Origin: Paracoccus amoyensis
GTDB taxonomy: Bacteria > Pseudomonadota > Alphaproteobacteria > Rhodobacterales > Rhodobacteraceae
Reading direction: 5' to 3'
Assembly (NCBI RefSeq): GCF_014490725.1
Contig: NZ_JACOQL010000001.1
Location: forward strand, 558,001-622,000
Length of the DNA: 64,000 nucleotides
Shown: positions 39,596-47,150 of the stretch, one piece after another
Numbering within the stretch: position 1 is the first letter of the stretch
Layout of the letters: every line of letters begins with the position of its first letter
Notes under the pieces: model-generated
The model's input: only the letters and a program-made list of their open reading frames with translations
What the model was told of the DNA's origin: nothing
Database searches by the model: none
Made by a program: the position numbers and the translations under genes

Positions 39596-39647
39596 ATGGT
39601 GCTGGCAATGCCACAAACTATCGTGATGCCACTAAAGGACCGACGGG

Positions 39648-40175
39648 ATGAGTGAGATTTCTGTCAGCGAACGGCGGCTTAGCGCCGCGCTGGATCGCAT
39701 TGACCAACTTCTGGAAGCGGGCCCGTCCCGCCACGTCGTGCCCAGTCGCGATGATGGTGGTGATGATTCGGGGCTGCGATCGCGTCTTGATGAGGTTCTG
39801 GCAGAAAACAGCCGTCTCAAAGCCGAACTGTCGACGGCGGAGACCACGGCACCGGCCGCTGCCGATGCAGAAGATGGCCGACTTGCCAGTGCCGTTGAAC
39901 AAGCCGTCCGACTTGCCGCAGCAAATGACGATCTGGCATCCGCCAATCGTGCGCTGATCGAAGCGGCTTCAGGACAGGGTGACATGATCGAAGCTGCCAG
40001 CGTGGCGTTGGAGGCCGAGATCGAGGCATTGCGCGCCGCCCGTGCCGCCGAAATCGCACAGCTGGGCGATATCATGGTCGAATTGGAGCGCCTGCTGGCC
40101 GATGGCCGCGGCGCGGCTGAAGACCTAGGGATCGCTGAACACACAGGCGACGATTATCAGGACGAGGGCAGATAA
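39648..40175 (+). CDS. Coiled-coil protein upstream of zapA, unknown function
   Basis: The 175-residue protein is Ala/Glu-rich with long heptad-like stretches (about residues 45-70 and 85-155) and no membrane segment or catalytic motif. Its TAA is followed at once by the zapA ATG, so the two are translated from one mRNA. The pairing suggests a role with ZapA at the division ring or in cell-envelope organisation, but this is inference from position. Confidence 0.75.
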   Translation: MSEISVSERRLSAALDRIDQLLEAGPSRHVVPSRDDGGDDSGLRSRLDEVLAENSRLKAELSTAETTAPAAADAEDGRLASAVEQAVRLAAANDDLASANRALIEAASGQGDMIEAASVALEAEIEALRAARAAEIAQLGDIMVELERLLADGRGAAEDLGIAEHTGDDYQDEGR

Positions 40176-40541
40176 ATGGCCGAAGTCGAATTTACCATTG
40201 GGCATAAAGAATACCGCATCGGCGCGCAGGACGGTGAAGAACGTCTGTTGCAGCGTGCGGCCGCGATCCTGGATGGAGAGGCGCAGCAGATCCTGGAACA
40301 GGCGGGCCGCACCCCCGAGCCGCGCCTGTTGCTGCTGGCCGGGCTGATGCTGGCCGACCGCTTTGCCACCATGGAAGAGCGTGCGACCAAGGCCGAGCGT
40401 CATTTGAACCGGTTGCAATCAAACCCGCAGCGCGTGGAAGTGCCGATCATTCCCTCGGATTTGAAAGAGGCTATGGCGGAACTGGCCGCCCGCGCTGAAT
40501 CGCTGGCCGAACGGCTGGAAGAACAGCAGACAGCAGGCTGA
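40176..40541 (+). CDS. zapA: Cell division protein ZapA
   Basis: ZapA cross-links FtsZ protofilaments at the division site. The 121-residue protein has the family N-terminal domain (VEFTIGHKEYRIGAQDGEERLLQRAA) and a C-terminal coiled coil. No 6S RNA-like sequence follows in the 40-nt gap to the next gene. Confidence 0.88.
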   Translation: MAEVEFTIGHKEYRIGAQDGEERLLQRAAAILDGEAQQILEQAGRTPEPRLLLLAGLMLADRFATMEERATKAERHLNRLQSNPQRVEVPIIPSDLKEAMAELAARAESLAERLEEQQTAG

Positions 40542-40581
40542 TCTTAATCGTTTCTTAAAATTTTCGAGGCAGGGTTGGCCC

Positions 40582-40902
40582 ATGCGCCATTCCTGCCTTT
40601 CCTTTATTCGTATCCTGTCGCTTCTGCTTCTGTCCGGTTGTGCAACGCCATCACCCGACATGATGGACAGTGTGCGCCGCGAAATGACTGTTGATGGGAT
40701 GACTTTCACCGTTTTCCACGACTTCAACGAAGCCGAGGTTGTTCGGATGGGCGGCTATATGACGATGAAGGAACGTGACCGCGTCCCGGCCCTGATATCC
40801 CGGGCAGCGGAACTGGCTTCGGGATGTCGCGTCATTCCGGGCAGCATGACGGCGCGTTTGCCGGGCGATTCCGGCGTCGCGCGTTTCGAACTGGATTGCT
40901 AG
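40582..40902 (+). CDS. Small lipoprotein, unknown function
   Basis: This 106-residue protein has a type II signal peptide (RILSLLLLSGC, lipid-modified Cys near residue 20), so it should be anchored in the envelope. The mature part carries two more cysteines (about 82 and 106). I recognise no domain. It follows zapA by 40 nt and is convergent with the esterase gene, with only 1 nt between the stop codons. Confidence 0.7.
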   Translation: MRHSCLSFIRILSLLLLSGCATPSPDMMDSVRREMTVDGMTFTVFHDFNEAEVVRMGGYMTMKERDRVPALISRAAELASGCRVIPGSMTARLPGDSGVARFELDC

Positions 40903-40903
40903 A

Positions 40904-41677
40904 TCAGCCTTCGCCCAGGAATGTTGACAGAATACCTGCCACGGCCTCGGGGGCGTCGGCATGAAGCCAATGACCCGCGCCTTTCACCCGAACGATCCGT
41001 GCCTGCGGGAAATATTCGCGTAGCGCCGCCTGGCGCTCTTCGCTGACATAACGGGATTCGTCGCCCATGACTTCAAGCACTGGTCCTTCGAATGCGCCCC
41101 GTGGCAGATTTTCTGGCCAGCCGATGATTAGCGCCATCTGCTCTCGCAATACCGGCAGGTTCAGTCGCCAGCGCGGCGGATCAGCCTTCAGATCCAGCGA
41201 TTGCAGCAGAAAAGCGCGAATGCCCGGCTCATCGATATGGTCCGCCATGGCTTTGTCAGCGGCGCTGCGCCGGTCGATGGCGGACAGATCAAGCGCCTCC
41301 ATCGCGTCGATGAAGCCGGCCTGCGTATGGCGATAGGCGATGGGCGCGATGTCCATGACCACCAGCTTCCGAATCAATGCCGGCTGGGTCAGCGCCAACA
41401 CCATGGCGGTCTTGCCGCCCATCGAGTGTCCGGCCAGATCGACCTTGCCACCCAGATCCCCGATCACCTGCGCCAGATCATCAGCCATTGCCCGATAGCT
41501 GTGATCGACATCCCAGGAACTGTCGCCATGATTGCGCAGATCGACGGTCACGACCCGCCGTGTCTCGGACAGTCTGCGGGCCAGTGCATTCAGGTTGCGG
41601 CCCTGACCGAATAGGCCATGAACCAGCAGAACGGGCAGCCCGGGATCCGAGCCTGTGATTGTGTAATTCAGCTTCAT
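40904..41677 (-). CDS. YbfF-like esterase (alpha/beta hydrolase)
   Basis: The 257-residue protein resembles acyl esterase YbfF. It has the oxyanion HGLFGQGRNL (residues 20-29), DLRNHGDS, the nucleophile S85 in GHSMGGKT and the catalytic His in GAGHWLHAD. The natural substrate is unknown; acyl-CoA and short-chain esters are cleaved by relatives. Confidence 0.88.
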   Translation of the reverse strand: MKLNYTITGSDPGLPVLLVHGLFGQGRNLNALARRLSETRRVVTVDLRNHGDSSWDVDHSYRAMADDLAQVIGDLGGKVDLAGHSMGGKTAMVLALTQPALIRKLVVMDIAPIAYRHTQAGFIDAMEALDLSAIDRRSAADKAMADHIDEPGIRAFLLQSLDLKADPPRWRLNLPVLREQMALIIGWPENLPRGAFEGPVLEVMGDESRYVSEERQAALREYFPQARIVRVKGAGHWLHADAPEAVAGILSTFLGEG

Positions 41678-41731
41678 CCTGTGATCCTACGGTGTCTGGC
41701 GCATCGCCACCATCCTGTTTAAGCTGGCTTT

Positions 41732-42130
41732 ATGGCAAGCGACGTAAAAACATTCGATGATATTTCGCCGATGGCGGAAGAGGTATCGCGCCTGATGGCG
41801 TCTCGCTTTGGTGGCGCCCGCCGTGGAGAGCAGCCGCCCTTGCATGTCATGCTGCGCCGTCGCGGAGGTGCCTTGCCACGACGGTTGCGCAAATACGCAA
41901 ATCAGCTTGCCGAAGCGGACCGGCTGGCCGCTCAGCCCAAGATCGCCCGCCAGCAGGATATGCAGACGCTGTCACGCGGATATCGCGCATTGACCAGATA
42001 TCTGCAGCCATTGGGGGAAATCAGCCGCTGGCAGGGCTGGGCGATCAATGTCGCGGCCACGGTGCTGTTCGGGCTGCTGTTGCTGGCTGCCATCGTGATC
42101 TGGCTGATGGTGTCGCGCGGCGATCTGTGA
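41732..42130 (+). CDS. Conserved small membrane protein, unknown function
   Basis: This 132-residue protein has a basic, mainly cytosolic N-terminal part and one strong C-terminal membrane helix (INVAATVLFGLLLLAAIVIWL, about residues 105-126). It looks tail-anchored. No domain is recognised. It is divergent from the esterase. Confidence 0.65.
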   Translation: MASDVKTFDDISPMAEEVSRLMASRFGGARRGEQPPLHVMLRRRGGALPRRLRKYANQLAEADRLAAQPKIARQQDMQTLSRGYRALTRYLQPLGEISRWQGWAINVAATVLFGLLLLAAIVIWLMVSRGDL

Positions 42131-42235
42131 CTATTTTGCCCTGCGCGTGATGCAAGGCTGCATTCCGCATTGAATGGCTTGTCAAGGCGCAGCCGGTGCC
42201 GGATGTTAGCGTCGGACTATTTTCAGGACAGCACC

Positions 42236-43423
42236 ATGAGCCAGACCCGTGATTTTCGTCACGCCATCCTTGCGCTTGCGTTAGGGTCATTTGCGATCGG
42301 CACGTCGGAATTTGCCGCGATGGGCCTGTTGCCGTATTTTTCGGCGGATCTTGGTATTACCGAGCCGCAGGCGGGCCACGTCATCAGTGCCTATGCGCTT
42401 GGTGTGGTGATCGGTGCGCCGCTGACCTCGCTGCTTGGGGCCAAGCTGCCGCGTCGTCGCTATCTGGCGGCGCTGATGGCCTTTTATGCGGTGATGAACC
42501 TGCTGGCTGCGGTTCTGCCGGGCTTGTTCGCGCTGACCGGCATGCGGTTTCTGGCCGGGTTGCCGCATGGTGGTTTTCTTGGGGTGGGCATGCTTTACGC
42601 CGCCGACGCCCTGCCGCGCGAACATCGCGCCCGCGGTGCGGCGCAGGTGCTGATGGGGCTGACCGTGGCCAATATCATCGGGGTGCCCTTGGCGGGCTGG
42701 ATGGGTCAGACAATCGGGTGGAGATGGGGCTTCGCCCTTCCGGGCGTAATCGCCGCGCTATCGTCGGTCCTGATCCTGAAACTGGCACCGCGCGTTGGTG
42801 GCAACACAAACGCACGTCCATTGGATGAATTGCAGGCCCTGACCAATGCCCGCGTGCTATGGTTGCTGGCTGTCGGGTCGATTGCGACGGGTGGTGTGTT
42901 TGCGGTTTACGCCTATCTGACCTCGGCCATTCTTCAGACCACAGATGCGCCAGCCTGGGTGATCCCGGTCACGCTGGCCGCCTTCGGCGTCGGTGCGACG
43001 CTGGGCACATGGGCCGCGGGACGCGTCACCGAACGTCTGGGGCAGGTCCGGGCGATGTTCTTCTATCTTGGATCGATGGCGGTGACGCAGGCCTTTGCCT
43101 CTTACGCGGTGGGCAGCTGGCCTTTGATGATCCTGTCGTCTTTCCTGTTGGCGCTTGGTGCCGGGCTGGTCATTCCGCTGCAATTGCGGCTGATGGATGT
43201 CGCGGGTCGGGCGCAGAACATGGCAGCGGCGATGAACCATGCGGCCTTCAATGCGGCAAATGCGCTTGGTCCGTTTGTCGCAGGGATCGGCCTCAGCATG
43301 GGTTATGGCTATGCGTCGAACGGATTGGTGGGCGTCGCTCTTACCGCCGCCGGTGCGGTCGTTCTTCTGCTATCTCTTCGTTACGAGCGGCGACATCCGA
43401 TGGCGGCAGTGTCCGCAAGATAA
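42236..43423 (+). CDS. MFS transporter (DHA1/AraJ-like)
   Basis: The 395-residue protein has 12 predicted helices and resembles the AraJ/YdhP-type drug:H+ antiporters. Typical features are the start SFAIGTSEFAAMGLLP, SAYALGVVIGAPLTSLLGAKLPRR read in part, and MNHAAFNAANALGP. ATG 42236 with AGGA 7 nt upstream is chosen. Its 3' end overlaps the convergent DUF599 gene by 83 nt. Confidence 0.88.
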   Translation: MSQTRDFRHAILALALGSFAIGTSEFAAMGLLPYFSADLGITEPQAGHVISAYALGVVIGAPLTSLLGAKLPRRRYLAALMAFYAVMNLLAAVLPGLFALTGMRFLAGLPHGGFLGVGMLYAADALPREHRARGAAQVLMGLTVANIIGVPLAGWMGQTIGWRWGFALPGVIAALSSVLILKLAPRVGGNTNARPLDELQALTNARVLWLLAVGSIATGGVFAVYAYLTSAILQTTDAPAWVIPVTLAAFGVGATLGTWAAGRVTERLGQVRAMFFYLGSMAVTQAFASYAVGSWPLMILSSFLLALGAGLVIPLQLRLMDVAGRAQNMAAAMNHAAFNAANALGPFVAGIGLSMGYGYASNGLVGVALTAAGAVVLLLSLRYERRHPMAAVSAR

Positions 43424-44102
43424 CCTGACGCGAGGTCGAGGCGAATTCACGCCGCCAGGTGATGTAAAGCACGACCATGATCCCCATCAGCAACACCCAG
43501 GGGCCCATCAGCCAACCTAACGATCCAAGCGCGAAGTAGACGCTGCGCAAGCCAGCGTTGAAGCTGCGCGCGGCGGTGATGTTCAGATCCGCCGCCTGCA
43601 TCGCGCGGTCGCGTGCCAATGGATCGTTGGGATCATTTGGCACCGCGCCCATCAGGATGGCGCAATAGCCAAACAGCCGGTGTGCCCAGACGAATTTCAG
43701 GAAGGCGTTGACGACGAAGAAGATCGTCACCAGCAGCTTGACCTCAAGCGCGACGGCGCCCGGTTCCGAGATTTCCAACCCTTGGGCGATCCCGCGCAGC
43801 GGATCGGCGTTCCGGATCAGCGCCAGCAAACCGCCGGTTGCGATCATGCAGGCGGACGCGAAAAAGGCGGTCCCCTCGCGCAGGCTGGCCAGGATATTGC
43901 CGTCAAAGATACGTGGATCGCGGGTGACGAATTGCATCATCCATTCACGGCGATAGTGCTTCATCAGCACCGATACCGATGGCTTGCTTTTCGGCGGGCT
44001 TTCCGTGGCGATGCCAATGCCCAGCCACACCACGAACAGCAGGATCGCCGCAGCGAAATCAAAGGGATATTGCGTGACCAGATTGATGAGATGTTCGTTC
44101 AT
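43341..44102 (-). CDS. DUF599-family membrane protein
   Basis: The 253-residue protein shows the DUF599 pattern: an N-terminal helix, YRREWMMQFVTRDPRIFDG, a hydrophobic core and LNITAARSFNAGLRSVYFALGSLGW, with about four membrane spans. Its function is unknown. The last 27 codons overlap the MFS gene on the other strand. Confidence 0.85.
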   Translation of the reverse strand: MNEHLINLVTQYPFDFAAAILLFVVWLGIGIATESPPKSKPSVSVLMKHYRREWMMQFVTRDPRIFDGNILASLREGTAFFASACMIATGGLLALIRNADPLRGIAQGLEISEPGAVALEVKLLVTIFFVVNAFLKFVWAHRLFGYCAILMGAVPNDPNDPLARDRAMQAADLNITAARSFNAGLRSVYFALGSLGWLMGPWVLLMGIMVVLYITWRREFASTSRQVILRTLPPSDVAARNEEIAEERPHRRR

Positions 44103-44174
44103 AAGCTGATTTTATGCCGAGAGATCAATCGAAGCAAAAGCGGTTTATTCGTTGCGTCAGAATATTCTGCAGGT

Positions 44175-44203
44175 CTTGAAGGGCAGTCATCCTGTCCTAG
44201 ATA
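44175..44203 (+). promoter_or_regulatory. Candidate heat-shock sigma factor (RpoH) promoter of hsp20
   Basis: CTTGAA (44175-44180) and CCTAGATA (44196-44203) are separated by 15 nt, close to alphaproteobacterial RpoH promoters. Transcription would start about 44210, leaving an 80-nt leader with a possible ACGGCG/CGCCGT hairpin. Location ahead of a small heat-shock gene supports it. Confidence 0.5.
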
Positions 44204-44292
44204 CATGACACGGCGGCCAGAACAGGCGCCGTTGACCGCCTGCCCGCAATTGGGAGGCATCATATCTGCATCGCTTTGAAAGGGTGTAACCT

Positions 44293-44745
44293 ATGCGTAA
44301 CTTTGACCTGACCCCGCTTTACCGCGCCTCTGTCGGCTTTGATCGTCTGGCTGACGTTGTTGACCGCGCGATGTCCGCCGACGTCTCGGCCTCGGCCTAT
44401 CCTCCCTACAATATCGAAAAGACGGGCGAGAATGCCTATCGCATTTCCATTGCCGTTGCCGGTTTCGCCGCCGACGATCTGAATGTTGAAATGCGTGATG
44501 GTTCCGTCATCGTGTCGGCCCGCAAAGCCGAAGAAGAAAAAGACCGCACCTATTTGCATCGCGGCATCGCCACCCGCGCGTTTGAACGCAAGTTCACGCT
44601 GGCCGATCACGTCCGCGTCGAAGGTGCAAGCCATATCGATGGGATGCTGCATATCGAGCTGATCCGCGAAATCCCCGAGGCATTGAAGCCCCGCCGGATC
44701 GAGATCGCAAAATCCTTTGCCAAGGTTGAAAAGCTGGACGCCTAA
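44293..44745 (+). CDS. Hsp20-family small heat-shock protein
   Basis: The 150-residue protein is an IbpA-type holdase. It has the N-terminal NFDLTPLYRASVGFDRL, an alpha-crystallin domain (about 35-130) with YNIEKTGENAYRISIAVAGF and IATRAFERKFTLADHV, and the C-terminal I-x-I-like region near RRIEIAK. It binds unfolding proteins in the cytosol. AAAGGG lies 9 nt before the ATG. A terminator follows. Confidence 0.94.
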   Translation: MRNFDLTPLYRASVGFDRLADVVDRAMSADVSASAYPPYNIEKTGENAYRISIAVAGFAADDLNVEMRDGSVIVSARKAEEEKDRTYLHRGIATRAFERKFTLADHVRVEGASHIDGMLHIELIREIPEALKPRRIEIAKSFAKVEKLDA

Positions 44746-44773
44746 GCGCGCTTTCCGCCTTTTGTGATATGTG

Positions 44774-44803
44774 TGCCCGCCGGTTTGTTCCGGCGGGCAT
44801 TTT
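44774..44803 (+). terminator. Intrinsic terminator of hsp20
   Basis: TGCCCGCCGG pairs perfectly with CCGGCGGGCA around TTTGTT and is followed by TTTT. It separates hsp20 from the queC leader. Confidence 0.85.
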
Positions 44804-44847
44804 GCTGTCTGCTTGCATCATGGGGGCGAACGTCCTATCAGGCCCGC

Positions 44848-44882
44848 ACCGGTCGCAGCCTACCCGGTCAACAAAACAAGGG
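44848..44882 (+). promoter_or_regulatory. preQ1-I riboswitch controlling the que operon
   Basis: The sequence matches the short preQ1-I (type II) aptamer of Thermoanaerobacter tengcongensis nearly base for base. P1 is ACCGG (44848-44852) with CCGGT (44864-44868). The loop TCGCAG (44853-44858) is identical. C44863 occupies the ligand-pairing C15 position. The A-rich tail ACAAAACAAGG (44871-44881) is identical too. The pseudoknot pairs fit: G44858-C44877, C44856-G44880 and C44854-G44881. The tail AAGGG is also the queC Shine-Dalgarno, so bound preQ1 should block translation initiation. The product of queCDEF is preQ1, so the feedback logic fits. Confidence 0.9.
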
Positions 44883-44889
44883 TTCCATG

Positions 44890-45591
44890 ATGAAAACTTC
44901 CATCGTCTGCTCTGGCGGACTTGATTCCGTTTCGCTGGCACATGTGCTGGCGGTGGAAAACAACCTCTCTCGTATTATTTCGTTCGATTACGGGCAACGG
45001 CATCGCAAGGAGTTGGGCTTCGCGGCGCAGGCGGCACGACGTCTGAACGTGCCTTTCCACCTGATCGACATGCGCCCGATCGGCGCGGCACTGACAGGAT
45101 CGGCACTCACCGACGATATTGACGTGCCAGATGGCCATTACGCCGAAGACACCATGCGCATCACGGTTGTGCCAAACCGCAATGCGATCATGCTGACAAT
45201 CGCTTTCGGCGTCGCCGCAGCCCAAGGCGATGATGCCGTTGCCACCGCTGTCCATGGCGGCGATCACTTCATCTATCCCGACTGCCGGCCCCAATTCACC
45301 GCTGCCTTTGCAGCGATGCAGAAGGCGGCACTGGACGGTTATGCCGATGTCGCGCTGCATGTTCCGTTTGTCCACAAGACCAAAGCGGACATTGTGACCG
45401 CGGGTGCGCGTGCGAACACGCCATTCGCCGAAACATGGTCCTGCTACAAAGGCGGCGATCTGCATTGCGGTCGCTGCGGCACCTGCGTCGAACGTCGCGA
45501 GGCCTTCCATCTGGCTGGCGTTGTAGATCCGACCGCCTACGCGGATCCGGACTTCTGGCAAGCGGCGATTGCCCGGCATGAGGGCGCCTGA
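44890..45591 (+). CDS. queC: 7-cyano-7-deazaguanine synthase QueC
   Basis: QueC converts 7-carboxy-7-deazaguanine to preQ0 with ATP and ammonia. The 233-residue protein has the PP-loop CSGGLDSVSLA, FDYGQRHRKEL, VPNRNAIML and the C-terminal zinc cluster C-x7-C-x2-C-x2-C (CYKGGDLHCGRCGTC). ATG 44890 and ATG 44887 are both possible; the AAGGG of the riboswitch tail is 7 or 4 nt upstream. Its stop overlaps the queD ATG (TGATG). Confidence 0.96.
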   Translation: MKTSIVCSGGLDSVSLAHVLAVENNLSRIISFDYGQRHRKELGFAAQAARRLNVPFHLIDMRPIGAALTGSALTDDIDVPDGHYAEDTMRITVVPNRNAIMLTIAFGVAAAQGDDAVATAVHGGDHFIYPDCRPQFTAAFAAMQKAALDGYADVALHVPFVHKTKADIVTAGARANTPFAETWSCYKGGDLHCGRCGTCVERREAFHLAGVVDPTAYADPDFWQAAIARHEGA

Positions 45592-45944
45592 TGTATCGGA
45601 TATCCAAAGAATTCCACTTTTCCGCCTCGCACCAACTGTCGCATTTGCCGGATGATCACCAATGCGCGCGGTTGCATGGGCATAATTATGTCGTCGTCGT
45701 CGAGTTGGCGGCAGCCAGTCTGAACGCCGACGGCTTTGTGCGCGATTACCATGAACTTGCGGCGTTAAAGGATTATATCGACGACAATTTCGATCATCGG
45801 CATTTGAACGACGTGCTGGACGGCCCCTCAACCGCCGAGAATATGGCGAGACATTTTTTCGATTGGAGCAAGGCGCGCTGGTCCGAAGTGACGGCGGTCA
45901 AAGTGTCGGAAACGCCAAAGACATGGGCAGAATATCGGCCATGA
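45591..45944 (+). CDS. queD: 6-carboxy-5,6,7,8-tetrahydropterin synthase QueD
   Basis: QueD makes 6-carboxytetrahydropterin from dihydroneopterin triphosphate. The 117-residue PTPS-fold protein shows the zinc histidines (FHFSASHQL and LHGHNY), the catalytic Cys in HQCARLHGH and the C-terminal KVSETP. It overlaps queC by 1 nt and queE by 4 nt. Confidence 0.95.
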   Translation: MYRISKEFHFSASHQLSHLPDDHQCARLHGHNYVVVVELAAASLNADGFVRDYHELAALKDYIDDNFDHRHLNDVLDGPSTAENMARHFFDWSKARWSEVTAVKVSETPKTWAEYRP

Positions 45945-46645
45945 CCTTGCGCATCGCCGAAATATTCGGCCCGACGATTCAGGGCGAAGGGGCGCTGATC
46001 GGCCAGCCGACTGTCTTTATTCGTGCCGGCGGGTGCGATTACCGATGCAGCTGGTGCGACAGCATGCATGCGGTCGACAGCCGGTTTCGGCACGAATGGC
46101 TGCCGATTCAAGCCGATCAGATCATGGCGGAAGTCGAACATCTGTCGGGGCATCAGCCGCTGATGGTGTCCATTTCGGGGGGAAACCCCGCCATTCAGGA
46201 TTTCACGCCGGTGATCGCCCTGGGCAAGGCACGCGGCTATCGCTTTGCCTGCGAAACCCAAGGCTCGGTCGCACGGGACTGGTTTTCCGATCTGGCCCTG
46301 CTGGTGCTGTCGCCTAAACCCCCGTCCAGCGGGCAGGTGGTGGACTGGACCGCATTTGACGCCTGTATTTCGGCGGCCAAGGGCGCGGAAACAGTGATGA
46401 AGATCGTTATCTTCGATCAACGCGATCTGGATTGGGCGCGCGATACAGCCGCCCGCTATCCCGATCTGCCGCTTTATCTACAACCTGGAAACTCTGAAAC
46501 CGACCCGTCAAAACCCGTCGATCCGCAGCATCTTGCCGACCGGATGCTGTGGTTGGTCGATCAGACCGTGGGGCAGGGCTGGCTGCGTCCGCGCATCCTG
46601 CCGCAATTGCACGTGCTGATCTGGGGCAACAAACGCGGCGTTTGA
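45941..46645 (+). CDS. queE: 7-carboxy-7-deazaguanine synthase QueE
   Basis: QueE is a radical-SAM enzyme that contracts carboxytetrahydropterin to 7-carboxy-7-deazaguanine. The 234-residue protein has [10 protein letters not shown] at its start and the iron-sulfur motif CDYRCSWC (C-x3-C-x2-C). ATG 45941 overlaps the queD stop (ATGA); ATG 45923 is an in-frame alternative. Confidence 0.95.
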   Translation: MTLRIAEIFGPTIQGEGALIGQPTVFIRAGGCDYRCSWCDSMHAVDSRFRHEWLPIQADQIMAEVEHLSGHQPLMVSISGGNPAIQDFTPVIALGKARGYRFACETQGSVARDWFSDLALLVLSPKPPSSGQVVDWTAFDACISAAKGAETVMKIVIFDQRDLDWARDTAARYPDLPLYLQPGNSETDPSKPVDPQHLADRMLWLVDQTVGQGWLRPRILPQLHVLIWGNKRGV

Positions 46646-46663
46646 CCCGTGAAAGGACAAATG

Positions 46664-47128
46664 ATGTCAGAAACAATCTACAGCAATCTGAAGCAGCTTG
46701 GTGGTGATACGATCATGCCGCAAAGCCCGGAAGAGGCGGTGTTGGAACGTGTTCAGAACCCGCAAGCCGACGTGAATTACAACGTCCGCTTTACCGCGCC
46801 GGAATTTACCTCGCTTTGCCCGATGACCGGCCAGCCCGATTTCGCACATCTGGTCATCGATTATGTGCCGGGTGACTGGCTGGTGGAATCGAAGTCGCTG
46901 AAACTGTTTCTGGGTTCATTCCGCAATCACGGCGCTTTTCACGAAGATTGCACGATTTCCATTGCCCGCCGCCTTGTCACATTTCTGGACCCGCGTTGGC
47001 TGCGCATCGGCGGTTACTGGTATCCGCGCGGCGGCATTCCGATCGATGTGTTCTGGCAAAGCGGCGCGATGCCCGCCGATGTCTGGATCCCCGATCAGGG
47101 TGTTCCGCCATATCGCGGCCGAGGGTAG
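46664..47128 (+). CDS. queF: NADPH-dependent 7-cyano-7-deazaguanine reductase QueF
   Basis: QueF reduces preQ0 to preQ1, the last free-base intermediate of queuosine. The 154-residue type I enzyme has the catalytic Cys in [13 protein letters not shown] and the signature [23 protein letters not shown] is 6 nt before ATG 46664 (ATG 46661 also possible). It closes the queCDEF operon; its stop lies inside a hairpin shared with the next, convergent gene. Confidence 0.96.
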   Translation: MSETIYSNLKQLGGDTIMPQSPEEAVLERVQNPQADVNYNVRFTAPEFTSLCPMTGQPDFAHLVIDYVPGDWLVESKSLKLFLGSFRNHGAFHEDCTISIARRLVTFLDPRWLRIGGYWYPRGGIPIDVFWQSGAMPADVWIPDQGVPPYRGRG

Positions 47129-47150
47129 GGCGCGGACGCGCCCTTTACCC
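47123..47150. terminator. Hairpin between queF and the convergent glycerophosphotransferase gene
   Basis: GGGTA-GGGCGC pairs with GCGCCC-TT-TACCC around GGAC. Both stop codons (47126-47128 plus, 47145-47147 minus) lie within it. There is no U-run, so Rho-independent termination is uncertain. Confidence 0.45.
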
